From Zopfochytrium polystomum (lineage: Eukaryota > Chytridiomycota > Chytridiomycetes > Chytridiales > Chytridiaceae), in the NCBI GenBank assembly GCA_025765615.1, contig JAIVFJ010000167.1, forward strand, positions 78,012 through 142,011: a stretch of DNA of 64,000 nt. Reading direction: 5' to 3'. The notes under the pieces were generated by a model. The model ran no database searches. It saw only the letters and a program-made list of their open reading frames with translations, and had not been told where the DNA came from. Each line of letters starts with the position of its first letter. Position 1 is the stretch's first letter. This document shows, piece after piece, positions 11,286 through 22,830 of this stretch. The position numbers and the translations under genes are program-made.

Positions 11286-12998
11286 TTACCAGCCTTGGCT
11301 GGTCGAGTTCCCATTGTAAGTGTTGCGATCTTCGTCATCCCCGTTCGTCATGTCGGATATCGTGCGAATGGCTCCTCCACGTCGCTCGGGTCTAGCAGAG
11401 GCTGACGGGGACCTCGATGCAGTGCCACTGGCCGAACTGGCGGAGGCGGCCGGCGGCCGGGCAGCGGGCTTCGCAGCGCCAGCACCTCCAATAAAGACCG
11501 CGGAAAACGCCTGCAACACAGACCCTATCACCGAGAACAAAAAGTAGAACGGGGACAGGACCAAAGATACAACCCCGCTTGAAGCGTTTGTTCCCTCAGA
11601 GCTGTTACCGCTGGGGTATGCTCGGAAAGAAGACACGGGCCTCAATGTGATGGAGGCGGACGGAACAAGGTCGAGTTCTTTTGGGGAGTTGAAAGGAAAA
11701 ATATTAGGCGGGGAAGAAAAAAATAGAAAGCAGGATTATTCAAAGAAAAGAACCTTTAAGAGTTTTAGACTCGTCGACGGCGGAGAAAAGGGTGACCGGG
11801 TAGGTCAAACTCATTTCAAAGGCGCCCAACTTTGGTCTCTCGACGTCGACGAACTTTCGCACGTCTCCCAATGTGTCGGAGGCTTTGAACTTGTTTCGGA
11901 TCGTTGATCCGTCAAAGAGCCGAACAGCGATGGAAGAGTGATCGTAACTGCATAACTAGTGATTAACTAAATCCACCACCAAGCACTTTCGCGATCACGC
12001 ACTTGACAACGACCGGCGGCCGAGGCTCCGGGGGTGGAGCGGGAGCCTTCTTTGGTTTAGGTGCGATTGTCCTCGAAGACGACGACGATGATGCGGGTAC
12101 TTCTGCCGCAGGCTGGGTCGCCGCTGGAGGTTTCGACTTTGGCAGGGATGAGGATGACGAGGCCGCAGCGGTCGGGATCTTCTTTGCCGCAACAGGAGCA
12201 GTGATCGCAGCAGAGCCCGACTGTGTGGACGAAGACGAGGTCTGGCGGCCAGAGGAAGCAGCTGGCGGAATGGGCCTGGACGGAGCAGCAGCCGTCGCAG
12301 CGGGCGCTGGCGAGTTGTTTGCACTGTTGTTTCCATGGGGCGCAGGAGTAGGCCCAGCGGCGGCCGCAGCGCCAGCTGGAGTGGATGTGCTGGCAGTGGG
12401 CGGCGGCAGTGCCACCAGAGAAGCGGCTTGGGCCTGGATCCTGCCGACGACTGCGTCGGCCGACGGGACTTCGGGGGTCGACAAGACAATGTCGGAGCAG
12501 ACGCCGCCCTTGATGATGTAGATGCACGGGGTTGAAAAGACGGGGTAGACCTGAGAGAACAAGTTGCAGGTGTGCGAGCCGAGATCGAGCTTGAGCGCGA
12601 CGGCCGAGGAGGCGACGACGGCCGCGATTCCGTTGTTGGACGCATCGTCAAAGATGGCGGAGAAGGCTGCCGTTTCCGCGGGACGATTCTCTGAGTCTGC
12701 GCGTCGAGGTTATGTAAGACGGGGTGGCCAGCGTCAAAGCGTGCGAGCTCGGAGGCATTGGAAGACCATGACACAACCTCAGAGCCTTTACCGCCATCAC
12801 GTCATGATTATCATCGCTTGCGCCAGTCTCCTGGAGGGATTTCCCCTCTTATTCTGTATCACTCTCTCTCACTCTCGCCCTCTCACCTGTGACGTAGACG
12901 ATCAGCAGCTTGCCGAACGACGCCTTGACCGCGGCGGCGATGTCGCCATCAAAGAACACAAAGGCCGCTGCGGACGGCGACGGCGACGACGACGCCAT
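11286..12998 (-). CDS. UBX domain protein 4 (UBXN4/erasin)-like ERAD factor
   Basis: ER-associated degradation adaptor that recruits p97/Cdc48 in animals. The N-terminal UAS/thioredoxin-like domain begins FFDGDIAAAVKASFGKLLIV (exon 1). It continues GSEVVSWSSN and FDDASNNGIAAVVASSAVAL, then CNLFSQVYPVFSTPCIYII. A long A/S/P-rich linker follows. The UBX domain is split by an intron (about 11943-11993): YDHSSIAVRLFDGSTIRNKF, then MSLTYPVTLFSA and LDLVPSASITLRPV. The last exon has the membrane hairpin (SLVLSPFYFLFSVIGSVLQA) and ends NTYNGNSTSQGW, matching the family signature ending in NGNST. The start at 12998 is the first ATG ahead of the UAS domain. The frame changes near 12690-12730 and needs either a roughly 32-nt intron or a sequencing indel. 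Confidence 0.85.
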
Positions 12999-13478
12999 TT
13001 CCCTTTTTTTTCCTTGCCCAGCGCGGACCAATTGCAATCATTTCAAATCAGGCCATCATTCGAACCGCAACCGCCCCCTCCCGCCGCCTCACATTTCCAC
13101 TAACAACGCGCGTACGTTATACCCGAGCTGGGCGCTTCGTGCGTGCGAAAATGGTAGTACTGCCAGGCATCGTATGCCGCCCCCTAAAATCGCACCGAGC
13201 TTGTTTTCACTTGGCCGGCTATGAAGTGGAGCTGTTCACGGTAATTGTTTTTCATCTCCCGCAAGAAGCAGTTGTGCCCCCTTTGCTTCGATGCCTCGAA
13301 CGTAAACGGCGCAACGGGTGATTTGAAATCGACGGCCACGAAAATGCTTTGCAGACGATGCAGTTTATGACTGAATGTGCCTTTTTTCTTGCTCTGCTTC
13401 GTGCAAATACACAAACATCTTCTAATCCAATGCACCTCTAAAATCCAAGTTCTACCCCTCTCCCAAAATCCCCAATGG
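12999..13478. other. Intergenic region between SHQ1 3' end and the UBXN4-like start
   Basis: About 480 bp with no supported gene. It should hold the SHQ1 3' UTR and the promoter of the UBXN4-like gene, which follows on the same strand. It shows pyrimidine-rich stretches but no recognisable element. Confidence 0.5.
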
Positions 13479-16042
13479 TCATTGACGCTCGCCGTGAGGG
13501 TCGTCGTCATCGTCTGGGTCCGCCGCGATTTCTCTGGCCAGGCTCTCAAGCTCCACTAACGGCCACCCAACGGTTGCCTTGTCTACCTTCAAGTGATTCA
13601 GCTCGCTCGCAAGGCTGCGAATGTCTTGATCGCGGCATTGCCTGTGCGATTATGCAGGTGTATGATGTGTGTGTGCGCGCGTGTGTGTAGAGTTTCGGAA
13701 GGCAACAACGAAGGGAGTAAAGAATCGGTAAGCCCGGACTTCCACTTCCGGAAAAAACAAAAGTGTTTGCCAAACCTCGGGTCCAATGTCCAAAGGCAGT
13801 AATCCTCAATATAAAGCCGGTCAAGAGCGTGGTACTCGCCGCTTGATTGCAAAATCTTCTTGATGGAAAGGAGGGATCGAATAATCGCATGCCGGCCGAG
13901 CTTGAAGAGGACCACCACGTCTTCGAGGACACGTGAGGAGAGCTCGATGTGTCGGTACAAGGGATACGCGAGGGATCTTCGGACGCCGCAGTACACCGCA
14001 TCGCGCAAAGACGTGAATGTCTGTTGTGAGGAAAGTATGCAAGAATTTGTTCATCCCAACGAGCCGATAAAGAAATGGGTTCAGGCGTTTGCAAAGGGGA
14101 ATAGATTGCAAATTACAATTCAGGGAAACCAGCAAGGATCCTCACCTCAAAGCAGGACAAGGTGCCGCTCAGTTTCGAAATCGTCCACCCTGACTCGACG
14201 TTGTGGTCTCCTTCCGTGACACGATAGTCATAGCAATACGCGAACAAGATATCGACGAGACCAAGAAACAGAGTTCGCGTCTCCGAGGATTCCCCTCCAA
14301 TTAAAGGTTTCCGCCTTGGTAGGCGAATAATCTGGTCTCTTTCGCTTTCGGTGAATTCCAACCATGAGTCCAGCTTCTCTGGCAGGGTGGACGCTTGATT
14401 CTTTAGTGCGTTGGCTGCTGCACCCCCGACAGCCGTGGGAGTAGCACCTGCTAACGACGAAGTTGCTGGATCATTGCTCGAGATGAGTGCGGGTTGCGGA
14501 GAAGGAGTGACCATGTCGACAACGGAATTGGCAGGAAGGCCGCTTTGTGTCGTTTCGTGTGTTGGAGTGGTGTATGCGGTGGTCGAGACAATGTTTGGAG
14601 GAATGATAAAGTTCGAGCTGGCGCTTTGCATCTCCAGTTGGACGGTTCCACCGCCCTCGGGGACCGGAAGCACCAGATCTGGGCGTGCCAAGGGCCCCTG
14701 GCCGCCGTCAGCTGCAGCCTGGCGGTTCGCCTGCATCCTTTTCAAAGCGGCCCACGACTCTGGTTTGAACTTGATGATGCTCTTGATTTCATCGTCATTA
14801 ATGAAGTCAGACCTGGGGTACGTCCCCGTTCAATGTCAGCTCGTCATTCGCAAACCTCATCCCTGGAAATTCCTCACATGTAATGGTCTTCATCGAATTT
14901 CGCATTCTCCAGCGCCGTTCGCAGCTCCCTCCGGGCAGCCGGAGTCTGCCGCTCCAGGTCCAAAACGTCGACCACGTCGCCGAGGAGCTCGCGCAAGTGC
15001 GCCATGCTTCCGCAGTGTGAGTTGTTGAACCCGAATTTCGGGCCTGTCAGTTCGTCCTGGATCGATGTTCAACGTTCGGGTTCAGCCTGCATACAAAAAC
15101 GCAGAAGAGGAAAGAGCACCCACGGGTTCATCTGGGAGCTCTTGCGGCAGCAGCCAATCCACGTCCGCGTCTTCAGCGTCGTCGTCATCCTCGCTTCGGC
15201 CGTTGCTGTCACCGTCGTCGCCGCGCTTTTCGCCTTCACCCTCGCCATCCAGTCGGTCCACATCCATGGCGGCTCCGACTTCTTCGATCAGCGGTCTCCT
15301 CGTCATCGCAGCCGGCTGATCCAGTGGAGCGTGGACAGGGTTGTGAGCTGGCGGTGCTTCGCCGGTTGAGGCGGCAGCGCGGGACATCGACGGGTCCAGC
15401 AGCGTGCGGAGAAGGTCGAGGTGCGGAAAGAACTGGCCCTTTTCCTGCTTCGGGAGGCGGACCGTGATCGTGCCCGCCGAGATGTCGTACGTGGCAGACT
15501 CGCGACCGTCCTCGCATACTGGGCACGGAAACGTAAGCCTAGTGAATGCCAGAGAATGCAAAAGAGGGTAGGCAGTCAGGCTCAGGTCATAGAAGCGTCG
15601 TTACAGTGTCCCTTGCCACCCCTTGGTTGGCTCCTCACCTAAGAAAGTACGGGGACACATGAAACTTGAAAATGCAACCGTCGACGAAAAACTCAAAGTC
15701 CCTGGACTGAAAGGCGGTGGTTCGGTCGAAGAATGTGGTCAAACAAATGAATTGAGTTAGCAACCGAAAGCCCCTCTCGTAGCCTGGGCTGAAGGTCTTA
15801 AGAAAGTCATGGTAAAATGCATGCGATGGGCTCTTGTCGATGACGCAGCCCCAACTGCAGCAATGGCGATAAACGAATCTTGACGCATGCAGACTTGCAA
15901 GGAGAGGGGACAGGAGCAGCGACAGACGGCGATCACTGGCTCGACCGCCATGTTTGCCATCTCTTACCTTGACGTAAGGGCACTTGAGGACCACTGTGAC
16001 AAAGTCGTCGTCTTGGGCGACGGTGAACGACGGGGTGAGCAT
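13479..16042 (-). CDS. SHQ1: SHQ1, H/ACA snoRNP assembly chaperone
   Basis: Assembly factor that holds the pseudouridine synthase Cbf5/dyskerin before H/ACA RNP and telomerase formation. The CS-like N-terminal domain begins MLTPSFTVAQDDDFVTVVLK. It continues over introns with SRDFEFFVDGCIFKFHVSPYF, LTFPCP and GTITVRLPKQEKGQFFPHLD. An acidic linker ends VDWLLPQELPDEP. The Shq1 helical domain follows: FGFNNSHCGSMAHLRELLGD, FLGLVDILFAYCYDYRVTEG, then VESGWTISKLSGTLSCFE, RRSLAYPLYRHIELS and LDRLYIEDYCLWTLD. The final exon (stop 13479-13481) ends in an acidic stretch. ATG 16042 directly opens the CS domain. A disordered insertion with no counterpart in the human or yeast proteins that I recall lies at about 14400-14700. 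Confidence 0.93.
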
Positions 16043-16291
16043 GAAGGGTTGCAACTAGATTGAGGGTTGTGTGATTGAGGGAAAGAAAGAACGAAGCCTG
16101 AGTTGGAGCACTGGACAGATCCATCCGTCCTTGTCACGCGGGCCAAAAGAGGCGGCGGAGTTGGAAATGCGGAGGAGAGGCGAGCGAGAAGCCAAGCACT
16201 CTCCGTGTATTACTTTCTCTCTTTCTTCCCCCACAAAATCCTCCTCACCCTCACCCCCACCTCCTCATCATCACCAGCTTCGCGCACAAGC

Positions 16292-17261
16292 ATGGCCAAG
16301 CTGACTGCCGCCGCCGCCGCCGCCGCCTCCCCCAGCAACAACAACAACGCCAACAGCAGCCCCGCCGGCGGCGCAAAGTTTTTCGCCACGGGCGGCGGCA
16401 GCTCGCCCACCTCCCGCGGCGCCTCGTCGACGGGCCACGGCGGCGGCGGCGGCGCTGGCAACGCGTTCCTGTCGTCCTTCTTCTCGGCTTCCAACGGCCC
16501 CGCCGCCGGCCTCGGGCCAGGTCTCCTCTACGCCCGAGACTTGTCCGTGGCATACCTGCTCAGTGCGAAGCGCCTTCTTGATAGGTACCCTCCCGTGAAG
16601 GTGAGAGAGAGACGGAAAGAGAGAGGGAAGGACAGCGAAGAGAAATGGAGAGATTGGAGTAGGCTCGGGGCAGAGAAGAGAAACTTGAAAGTCGAATGGG
16701 GAAAAAGTTGCAGCGATAACGGCGAGGAAAGCGAAAAGCGAGACGACAAAGAGTTGGAAAGATGGATTGCCTGCGTAAGGAATTTGTGGTACTCGCCCGA
16801 GTTAAGGGGTACTGAGCGTTGCCTGCTTAACTGCTTCCAGCGCCCCTGCTCGCTGGGGCTGACACCTTCTTTGACCCCCCTGCAATCGCAATATTTTGGC
16901 GCTCAGGTCTTCGTGTACTCTCTGCTCGCGTTTTCGGCCGTGCCTCTCGCCGTTTTCGTTGGCTTCACTGGAATAACCCTCGCCGGCTGCCTCGCTGTCG
17001 CAGGTTTGACACTACCCCCGCTTTGAGCTCGCTTGCAGCAGCCAAGTCCATTTCCTTTCTAAACTAAGTATCCCTTTTTTTTTCCCCCGCCCAGGCACGG
17101 GTGTTACGCTGGTCCAGGGAGGTTTCCTCGCCGTTTCCGGCTTTGTTCTCTTTTGGTTCCTCGGCGGAGCGTTGGTGCTCGCTGGCATTCTCACCTTTTG
17201 GTTTGGCGCCGCGTACTTTGCTTTTACTGTTGCCAAGTCCATTGAGCGGAACGTGGGCTGA
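16292..17261 (+). CDS. Promethin/LDAF1-like lipid-droplet membrane protein
   Basis: Three exons (16292-16600, 16907-17003, 17095-17261) encode a small protein of about 190 residues. The head is A/S/G-rich and low-complexity. It is followed by YLLSAKRLLDRYPPVK and then almost continuous hydrophobic sequence: VFVYSLLAFSAVPLAVFVGF, GITLAGCLAVAG, QGGFLAVSGFVLFWFLGGAL and FWFGAAYFAFTVAK. The layout (short amphipathic D-x-P lead, FSAVPLAVF, then paired hairpins) parallels human LDAF1/promethin, which with seipin marks ER sites of lipid-droplet formation. Sequence identity is low, so another ER hairpin family remains possible. Intron 1 is 306 nt and intron 2 is 91 nt; intron 2 has a CTAA-type branch point (AACTAAG). 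Confidence 0.6.
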
Positions 17262-17423
17262 GCGCGTCATTCACACTCCACGTTGCATTTTCATGCGTGG
17301 ACATTTATGCCTTCTCTAGCCTGGAGCTGCTTTGCAGTTTTTCCCCCCTCTTTCTTTCTTTCGGCGCCCATGCCAACAGTGATTCGCGTCGTTCGTCCAG
17401 TGCCCATTAATATTTACTTCAGT

Positions 17424-18887
17424 TCACGCCGCATCCACTTTACGCTTCTTTTTCCCGTTTGATGGAGTATCTGAAACGGCAACGGCCGGTTCCTTGCCCT
17501 TTCGCTTTGCACCGCGCGCGTGATACCTCTCCATGGCTTGGTCCAGCGCCTGTCCATCTGAAGAACGAGGTAACTATAAATGGGGGGCCGTGAATTCGCT
17601 GCGACAAACCTGCATCACTGCCGAACGGGACGTACTGCACTTTCATGTCCTTGGGATTCTCTCGGGGAACATACTTTTCAGACAATAGGTTCATTCCTGC
17701 CTGCTCCAGCTCCTGCTGGCTGGGAAGACCGAACGTTGGCACAACGCTCAGATAGTGGGAGAAGCCTTTTTTGGCTAAAAAAAAAAAAAACAAACCAAAA
17801 TGGGGAGCGTCAGGCGGGGAAAATGGGGGAAAGAATTGAAAAGATGGAGGCGATCACCATTCAAATACTCAACTGATTTTATAGTCTCCAGTGCGCGGAT
17901 CGGGCAACAAGCACTTCAAGTGGGACATCTCACCAAGTTCACCTCCGGCGGAGCCCACTTCGGCGCCTTGGTTCACCTTGTAAATTCCAAACGATTCGTC
18001 GGGTCCCTTCCCCCTTGACGGAACGGTCACGACCGACACGGGCAGTTCGTCCTCGCCGGATCGGAAAGTCGACTTTCTGCCAGTGAGGAGGGAGTGGTTG
18101 AGCTTGATGTTGGACAGGTTTTGGATTTCAAACTTGTTTTGAACGAAGCGGAAAGAAGCAAGCGCGGGCGGAGGAGGAGGCCGTTTTTAGCAGATATTAG
18201 CGGACGTGATTTCGTTTGAATCAGGAGCGCCCGTTTCTCCAGTTCAACACTCACGTCAGCAGGGACCCTGATAAGCACCAGCTCCAGATCCTTGTCGGCT
18301 TCAATTAGGCTCTGCTCAAAGCTTGAGACGGGGTTGTTCTTCTTGTGCTTGTACGGAGCGAGCTTGAAACCCGGTGGGGGATAGTATTCGCTTTTTATCA
18401 CAGGGAAACAAGAATGGCAGCAACGGAGCAAACACCAACGGTGGGTGGAAACAGAAAAGAAGTTGTGTTGGCACAATGTGAGGGAAGCGAGAAACACAGG
18501 GGGAGGCCCTGTCGCGCGCACACACACACACACACACACATGCACGCGCAGCACACTCACACACCTTCCACGGTTCTCGTCACCGCCTCCTCCAGCGCCT
18601 TCTTCGACCTCCTCATCGTTGTACTGAGCCGACTCCGCATCATCATTGTCGTTCAGGTCTGCATCGTTTTCGACTTCGCTTTCGACGGGCGACTCCACGG
18701 GCGCCGGCGCCTTCTCTTTGCGCGTCAACAACGACGACGACGACGACGACGACGACGAGGTCGCAGTCTTTGTGATGCTGCTGCTACTGCTGGTGCTCTT
18801 TGACGGCGTCTTGGAGGACGACAGCGACGACGTCGACGACGAAGCTGGCGGTGCGCCCGCCTTGACCTTTCTCTTGACCGAGTCCAT
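17424..18887 (-). CDS. RPA34: RNA polymerase I subunit A34/RPA34 (PAF49 family)
   Basis: Expected nucleolar subunit of the A49-A34 subcomplex of Pol I. An S/K-rich, acidic N-terminal exon (start ATG 18887) contains an alternating Ser and acidic tract. It is followed by the conserved core YYPPPGFKLAPYKHKKNN and DLELVLIRVPADV, then IQNLSNIKLNHSLLTGRKST, ESFGIYKVNQGAEVG and CLLPDPRTGDYKI. The C-terminal part begins KGFSHYLSVVPTFGLPSQQE. The tail is basic and NLS-like (KRKGKEP, GKKKRKVDAA), and the stop is at 17424-17426. At least four introns interrupt it; one contains a (CA)n tract near 18520-18540. The call rests on architecture and motif order typical of PF08208-type proteins. Overall conservation in this family is low. 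Confidence 0.68.
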
Positions 18888-19236
18888 AATCACGCTCTCT
18901 GCTCAATGGGGGCTGCTGCTGCTGATGACGAGGCGCCAGCGCGCTTGAATCTCTGAAGACTCGCGTGTGCTGTATGGGGGCGATGGTATGGCGCGGCGTG
19001 GGCGGTGCACAGGTTTTACGCTCCAGAGAAAGGGCGATTGCTGATGCGATCGCGCAGGTAGTGGGGGGGGGGGGGGTTAGTCAGTCGAGGTTGGTTGGGT
19101 AGTGGGGGGAAGTCAGCAGCAGAGGCAGCGACGCCGTTCGTTCGTTCGTTCGTTTCGCAGATCGTTCGTTCCCTCTTTACTCTTTCCCTTCTTTTTTTTT
19201 TTTTTTTTTTTGGTTGTTTGTGTTTCTTTCTTTTTT

Positions 19237-19269
<33 letters not shown>

Positions 19270-19409
19270 CTTTCTCTCGTCCATGTCATGCAAGCCAGCC
19301 AGTGTGAACCAAACCCACCAACCAACCAACCAGCCAATCCAAACTCTTTTCGATTTTTCCAAACTCCGACGGCCTGACAAGTGACAAGGGGCACTCCGCC
19401 CCCGAACAA
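18888..19409. other. Divergent promoter region with T-tracts and GTTC repeats
   Basis: Intergenic space between RPA34 (-) and the gene at 19410 (+). It holds a G10 run near 19067-19076, (GTTC)4 near 19138-19154, several T11-T21 tracts (19190-19270) and (CCAA)n near 19310-19330. No ORF here is more than a translation of these repeats. Confidence 0.6.
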
Positions 19410-22400
19410 ATGACGGCGACAACGACGGCGACAACGACGACAAGGCTGCAAGGAGGAGAAGGAGGTGGAGGAGGAGGAGGATTAGAAGAAGAAGAAGAGC
19501 AGCAGCAGCAGCAGCAGCAGCAGCCGCAAGCAGGAGGACGAGTAGAAGCAGGAGATGCGAGTTTCCCTAAAACAGCTGCTGCAACAGCAGCAGCACTCGG
19601 GCAACAAGAGCCGCAACGCGAGCGTGCCGCGGAGAAAGAGACCCGCCCCCAGGGAGGGACCTCAAGACAGAATCGCTGCGCGATGGCGGCGACGAGCGAG
19701 GCGTCCGACCGTGTCGCGCCTTCCAATCCGATTGCCGGAGTCGGACACGCCGCGGGTAGCTCCACCCCACCGGCGCTTCGCCGCCCGTCAAGCCCTGCAG
19801 CCTCGCCGCTCCTCCAAAACACACCACGACCAAAGCGCGCAGCAAACTCGTCGCCGCCGCCTTCGCCGTCCACCACCACTGCTGTCGTCGCGTCTGCTGC
19901 AAGGCCGCACAAGGACATTCGCCAGCTCTCGTCGCCAAACAATCCTTTCGAATCGCCTGCCGAGAATCGGACGTCAAAGTTTCTCCAACGAGCCCCTGGT
20001 GAGGAAAACGAGCTTATTCTTGACAGGCGCCGCGCCGCAGCCAAGGCTCTGAATTTTTGGCTCTAAACTTTTGATAATGGCTCCCTCCCCTTCTTTCCCC
20101 CCCAACCTGCCCCTCCCCTTCTATAAAATAACAGAGCTACCGAAAATGATGGATCCCAGCGAATGGTCAGAGACTTCCGAGTCCGACGACGCAGACTTTG
20201 AGCTCGCACCCAAAAAAAGGCGCCACGCCTCGCCAACGCCAACGCGTCGGCGCACCGACTCGGCGAGAAAGCACGCAAACGCTTCGTGGGAGCTGGGCTC
20301 ACCGGCCGTCGCCTTTAGGCCCGCTGCAGCCTCTTCATCGCCGTTTCAGCCTTGCGGGGAAGATGCTAGACGCGGAGGAGGAGGAGGCGTTTTCTCGAGC
20401 AGGTCCCCCGCCGTCGCCGCAACAGACAACGACTTGCTCGAGGCGTCGCCGAAAATCGATTACCGCTTACCACCGCCGACGCCTCGGATGGGTGCGTCTC
20501 CTGCTACGCCAACTGCCACCTGCCCAACTACGGTAACGCCGCGGAAACGGACGCGTGCCGAGGCAACGTCAATCCGCGACAGCCCTCGCACCACGGCAAG
20601 CCGAGACTCGACGGAGCCGCCGCTGACTCCGCGCGCAGCCCCCGCAACGACTGTGACGCCACGTAAGCCGACCTACGCTGACGCAGCGTCGCGGCGCGGC
20701 GCGTCTGGCCAGGACTCACTGCACCCGACCGCGGACCGTCCCGGAACACCTCGCGCCGCGGCGGGGCCGACGCGCGCCGAAGCGGCGCTGTCGGTCCGCG
20801 ACAGTCGTCGCTTCTTTACCGGCGAGTGCTGCTCGCCGCAGACGGACCGGTCCCCGACGACGCCGCGCGCGGCGTCTTCAACGACCGTGACGCCGCGGAA
20901 GCGAACGTACGCCGAAGCGACCCGCGCAGAGCCGCCGCCGTCTCCAAGTACCGGCGACGCGGTTGGCCGCACGCCGCAGAAGCGGAGACTCACCGAGTCG
21001 GCAAACATTGAGATTGGGTACAAGGGCCCGTACGTGCTGTGGGAAGATCCCGCCGTCAACCAGGTCCTGCCGCCTCCCCCCGCCTCGCCGCTCGACGCCC
21101 GCCTCGCGTCGCCAGCGACCGGAAACAAGGAGAACAGCCTTCCTGGGGCCCTCCTGTCGGATTCGGTCCCCATCGGTGGGGGTTCTCCGGCCACGCCTAG
21201 CAAGGCCGGTGGCCATTTCAGCAGCTCGCACAGCGCTTTCAGCTGGGGCAGTAACGGCGGTAGCTGCAGCAGCCCCAGCACGACACCAACCAGCGCCGCG
21301 GCGGCAGCGGTTGCTGCGGCGACCAGCGGTGCGTACTTGCCGACAGTCTCGTCTCCGCTGGCAAGGCAGAAGCGCCAGCGGACGACCGGCTCTAAATCCT
21401 GCGACGGTAAGGCGGGCGGCGGGGTGGGAGGGTGTGGCGTTGGGGACAGCGTCGCCGCGAGGCTCGCCTCGTACCGCCTCGTTATACGGCGGCGCGCATC
21501 GTCCTCCTCATCGTCGTCGTCGTCGTCTTCGATGCCGTGGTCGTCGAACCCCGCGGCGTCGTTGGCAAAGCCACCGCCGTCGTCGACGTGGCTGCTGCAC
21601 GGCTCGCCGCAAAAGCCGGCATCGCACCTCGTGTACCCGGCGCTTAACGAGCTGCCAATGTCCCTGTTCACCGACGGCGCCGCCCCCGCCGCCCCATGCC
21701 TGTCATTAGCCACGACCATTTCGCCGCGCTCTCGCGCCGCACCCGTCCCCGCCGCCGCCGCCGCCGCCGTCCCGCAACCGTCCACCCCTACCACCACCAC
21801 CCCTACCACCGCGTCGCCGCGCACTCGCCCCATCGCGGCTGCAGCCTCACAGCCGCCGACAACCGCGTCGCCGCGCGCTCGCGGCGGCGGCGGCGCCACA
21901 GCAGCCACCGCGGCCTCGCGTCCACCTACCACCGCGTCGCCGCGCTCACGCGTCGCACCCGCCGCCGCCTCGCCGCACCAGCAGCAGCAGCAGCCGATCA
22001 CCGCGTACCCCCGGTCTCGCGCCGCGGCCGCCGCGGCCGCCGCCGGCGCCGCTGCTCTTGCGGCGGCAGCCCCTCTTGCGGCAGCCCCTGCTTCGTCGAC
22101 TCGTACTTCTGCCGCTGCTGCAGCGGCCAAGGCTAAGGAGACGACCGCGGCGGCACCGTTTACGGCTGCCGGTGGTGCGGAAGGCGTTGCCGCAACCGCC
22201 AAAGTCGGAAGCCTTTCCAGTGCGACTGCTGTTGCGCGGACGCTGGCTGATGGGGCGGCGGCGGCGGTGTCGGGAGGCGGTGGAGGAGATTATGATAATA
22301 GTGACGGGGACGCTGAGGTGTCGGCGGCGGTTGCGGCCGCTGCGGTGGTGGTGATTACTGCTCTGGCGGCGGCGGCGGCCGTCGTGGCGATGGTGAGAGC

Positions 22401-22611
22401 GGAGAGCGCAGGCGGGATTGACGCACGAGTCTTGGGGCGCGAGGCTGAGGCGGCTGATACGCCGCCGTCTGCGCCGCCGCCGCAGTCGGCAAGCGCGCAC
22501 CACCCAGTCGCGGGTGCTAGTGTTGTCGGGGCTGCCGAAGCGGCCGTCCCGGAGGCGCCCGCGGAGCCAACGCTATCGCCGACCCCAGGGCAGAGGGAAT
22601 CCACGAACTGA
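19410..22611 (+). CDS. Disordered TP-repeat protein with KEN box, candidate cell-cycle substrate
   Basis: Two exons: 19410 to about 19999, then 20140-22611 after an intron that starts GTGAGG and ends AACAG and restores the frame (QRAP-E-LPKMMDPSEW). Nearly all of it is intrinsically disordered and S/T/P/A-rich. Three or four imperfect repeats of about 45 residues share TTVTPRKRTYAEA-type cores (about 20520-20910), each with TPxK/R sites that fit CDK/MAPK targeting. Downstream is a better conserved patch (IGYKGPYVLWEDPAVNQVL, about 21010-21070) and then GNKENSLP, a canonical KEN degron. A second array of TTASPRxR units spans 21810-22020. The C-terminus is Ala-rich. No family is recognised. A mitotic or G1/S regulator is an inference from motif content. 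Confidence 0.55.
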
Positions 22612-22830
22612 CTGACGTGCATCGACTGCTTTTCGCGCTCTGCGCTTATTTGCAACCCTCTCCTCCGCTTCCATTCGTTTCACACACCAGTGTTTGCACC
22701 CTCCAGATACGTGCTTTACTCTTAACTATTACGCATTCCACGCCGCCTTCCCAATACTGCCATCATAATACAAGGAAAGAAAGAAAAGAACATCGCCAAA
22801 TGATTGCTTAACAAATGCCACCTCGTCCAT

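Noticed and set aside
20673..22202. 509-codon antisense ORF inside the TP-repeat gene
   Set aside because: High-GC shadow frame composed of Ala/Val/Asp repeats. The sense frame has the motifs, the KEN box and a working intron.
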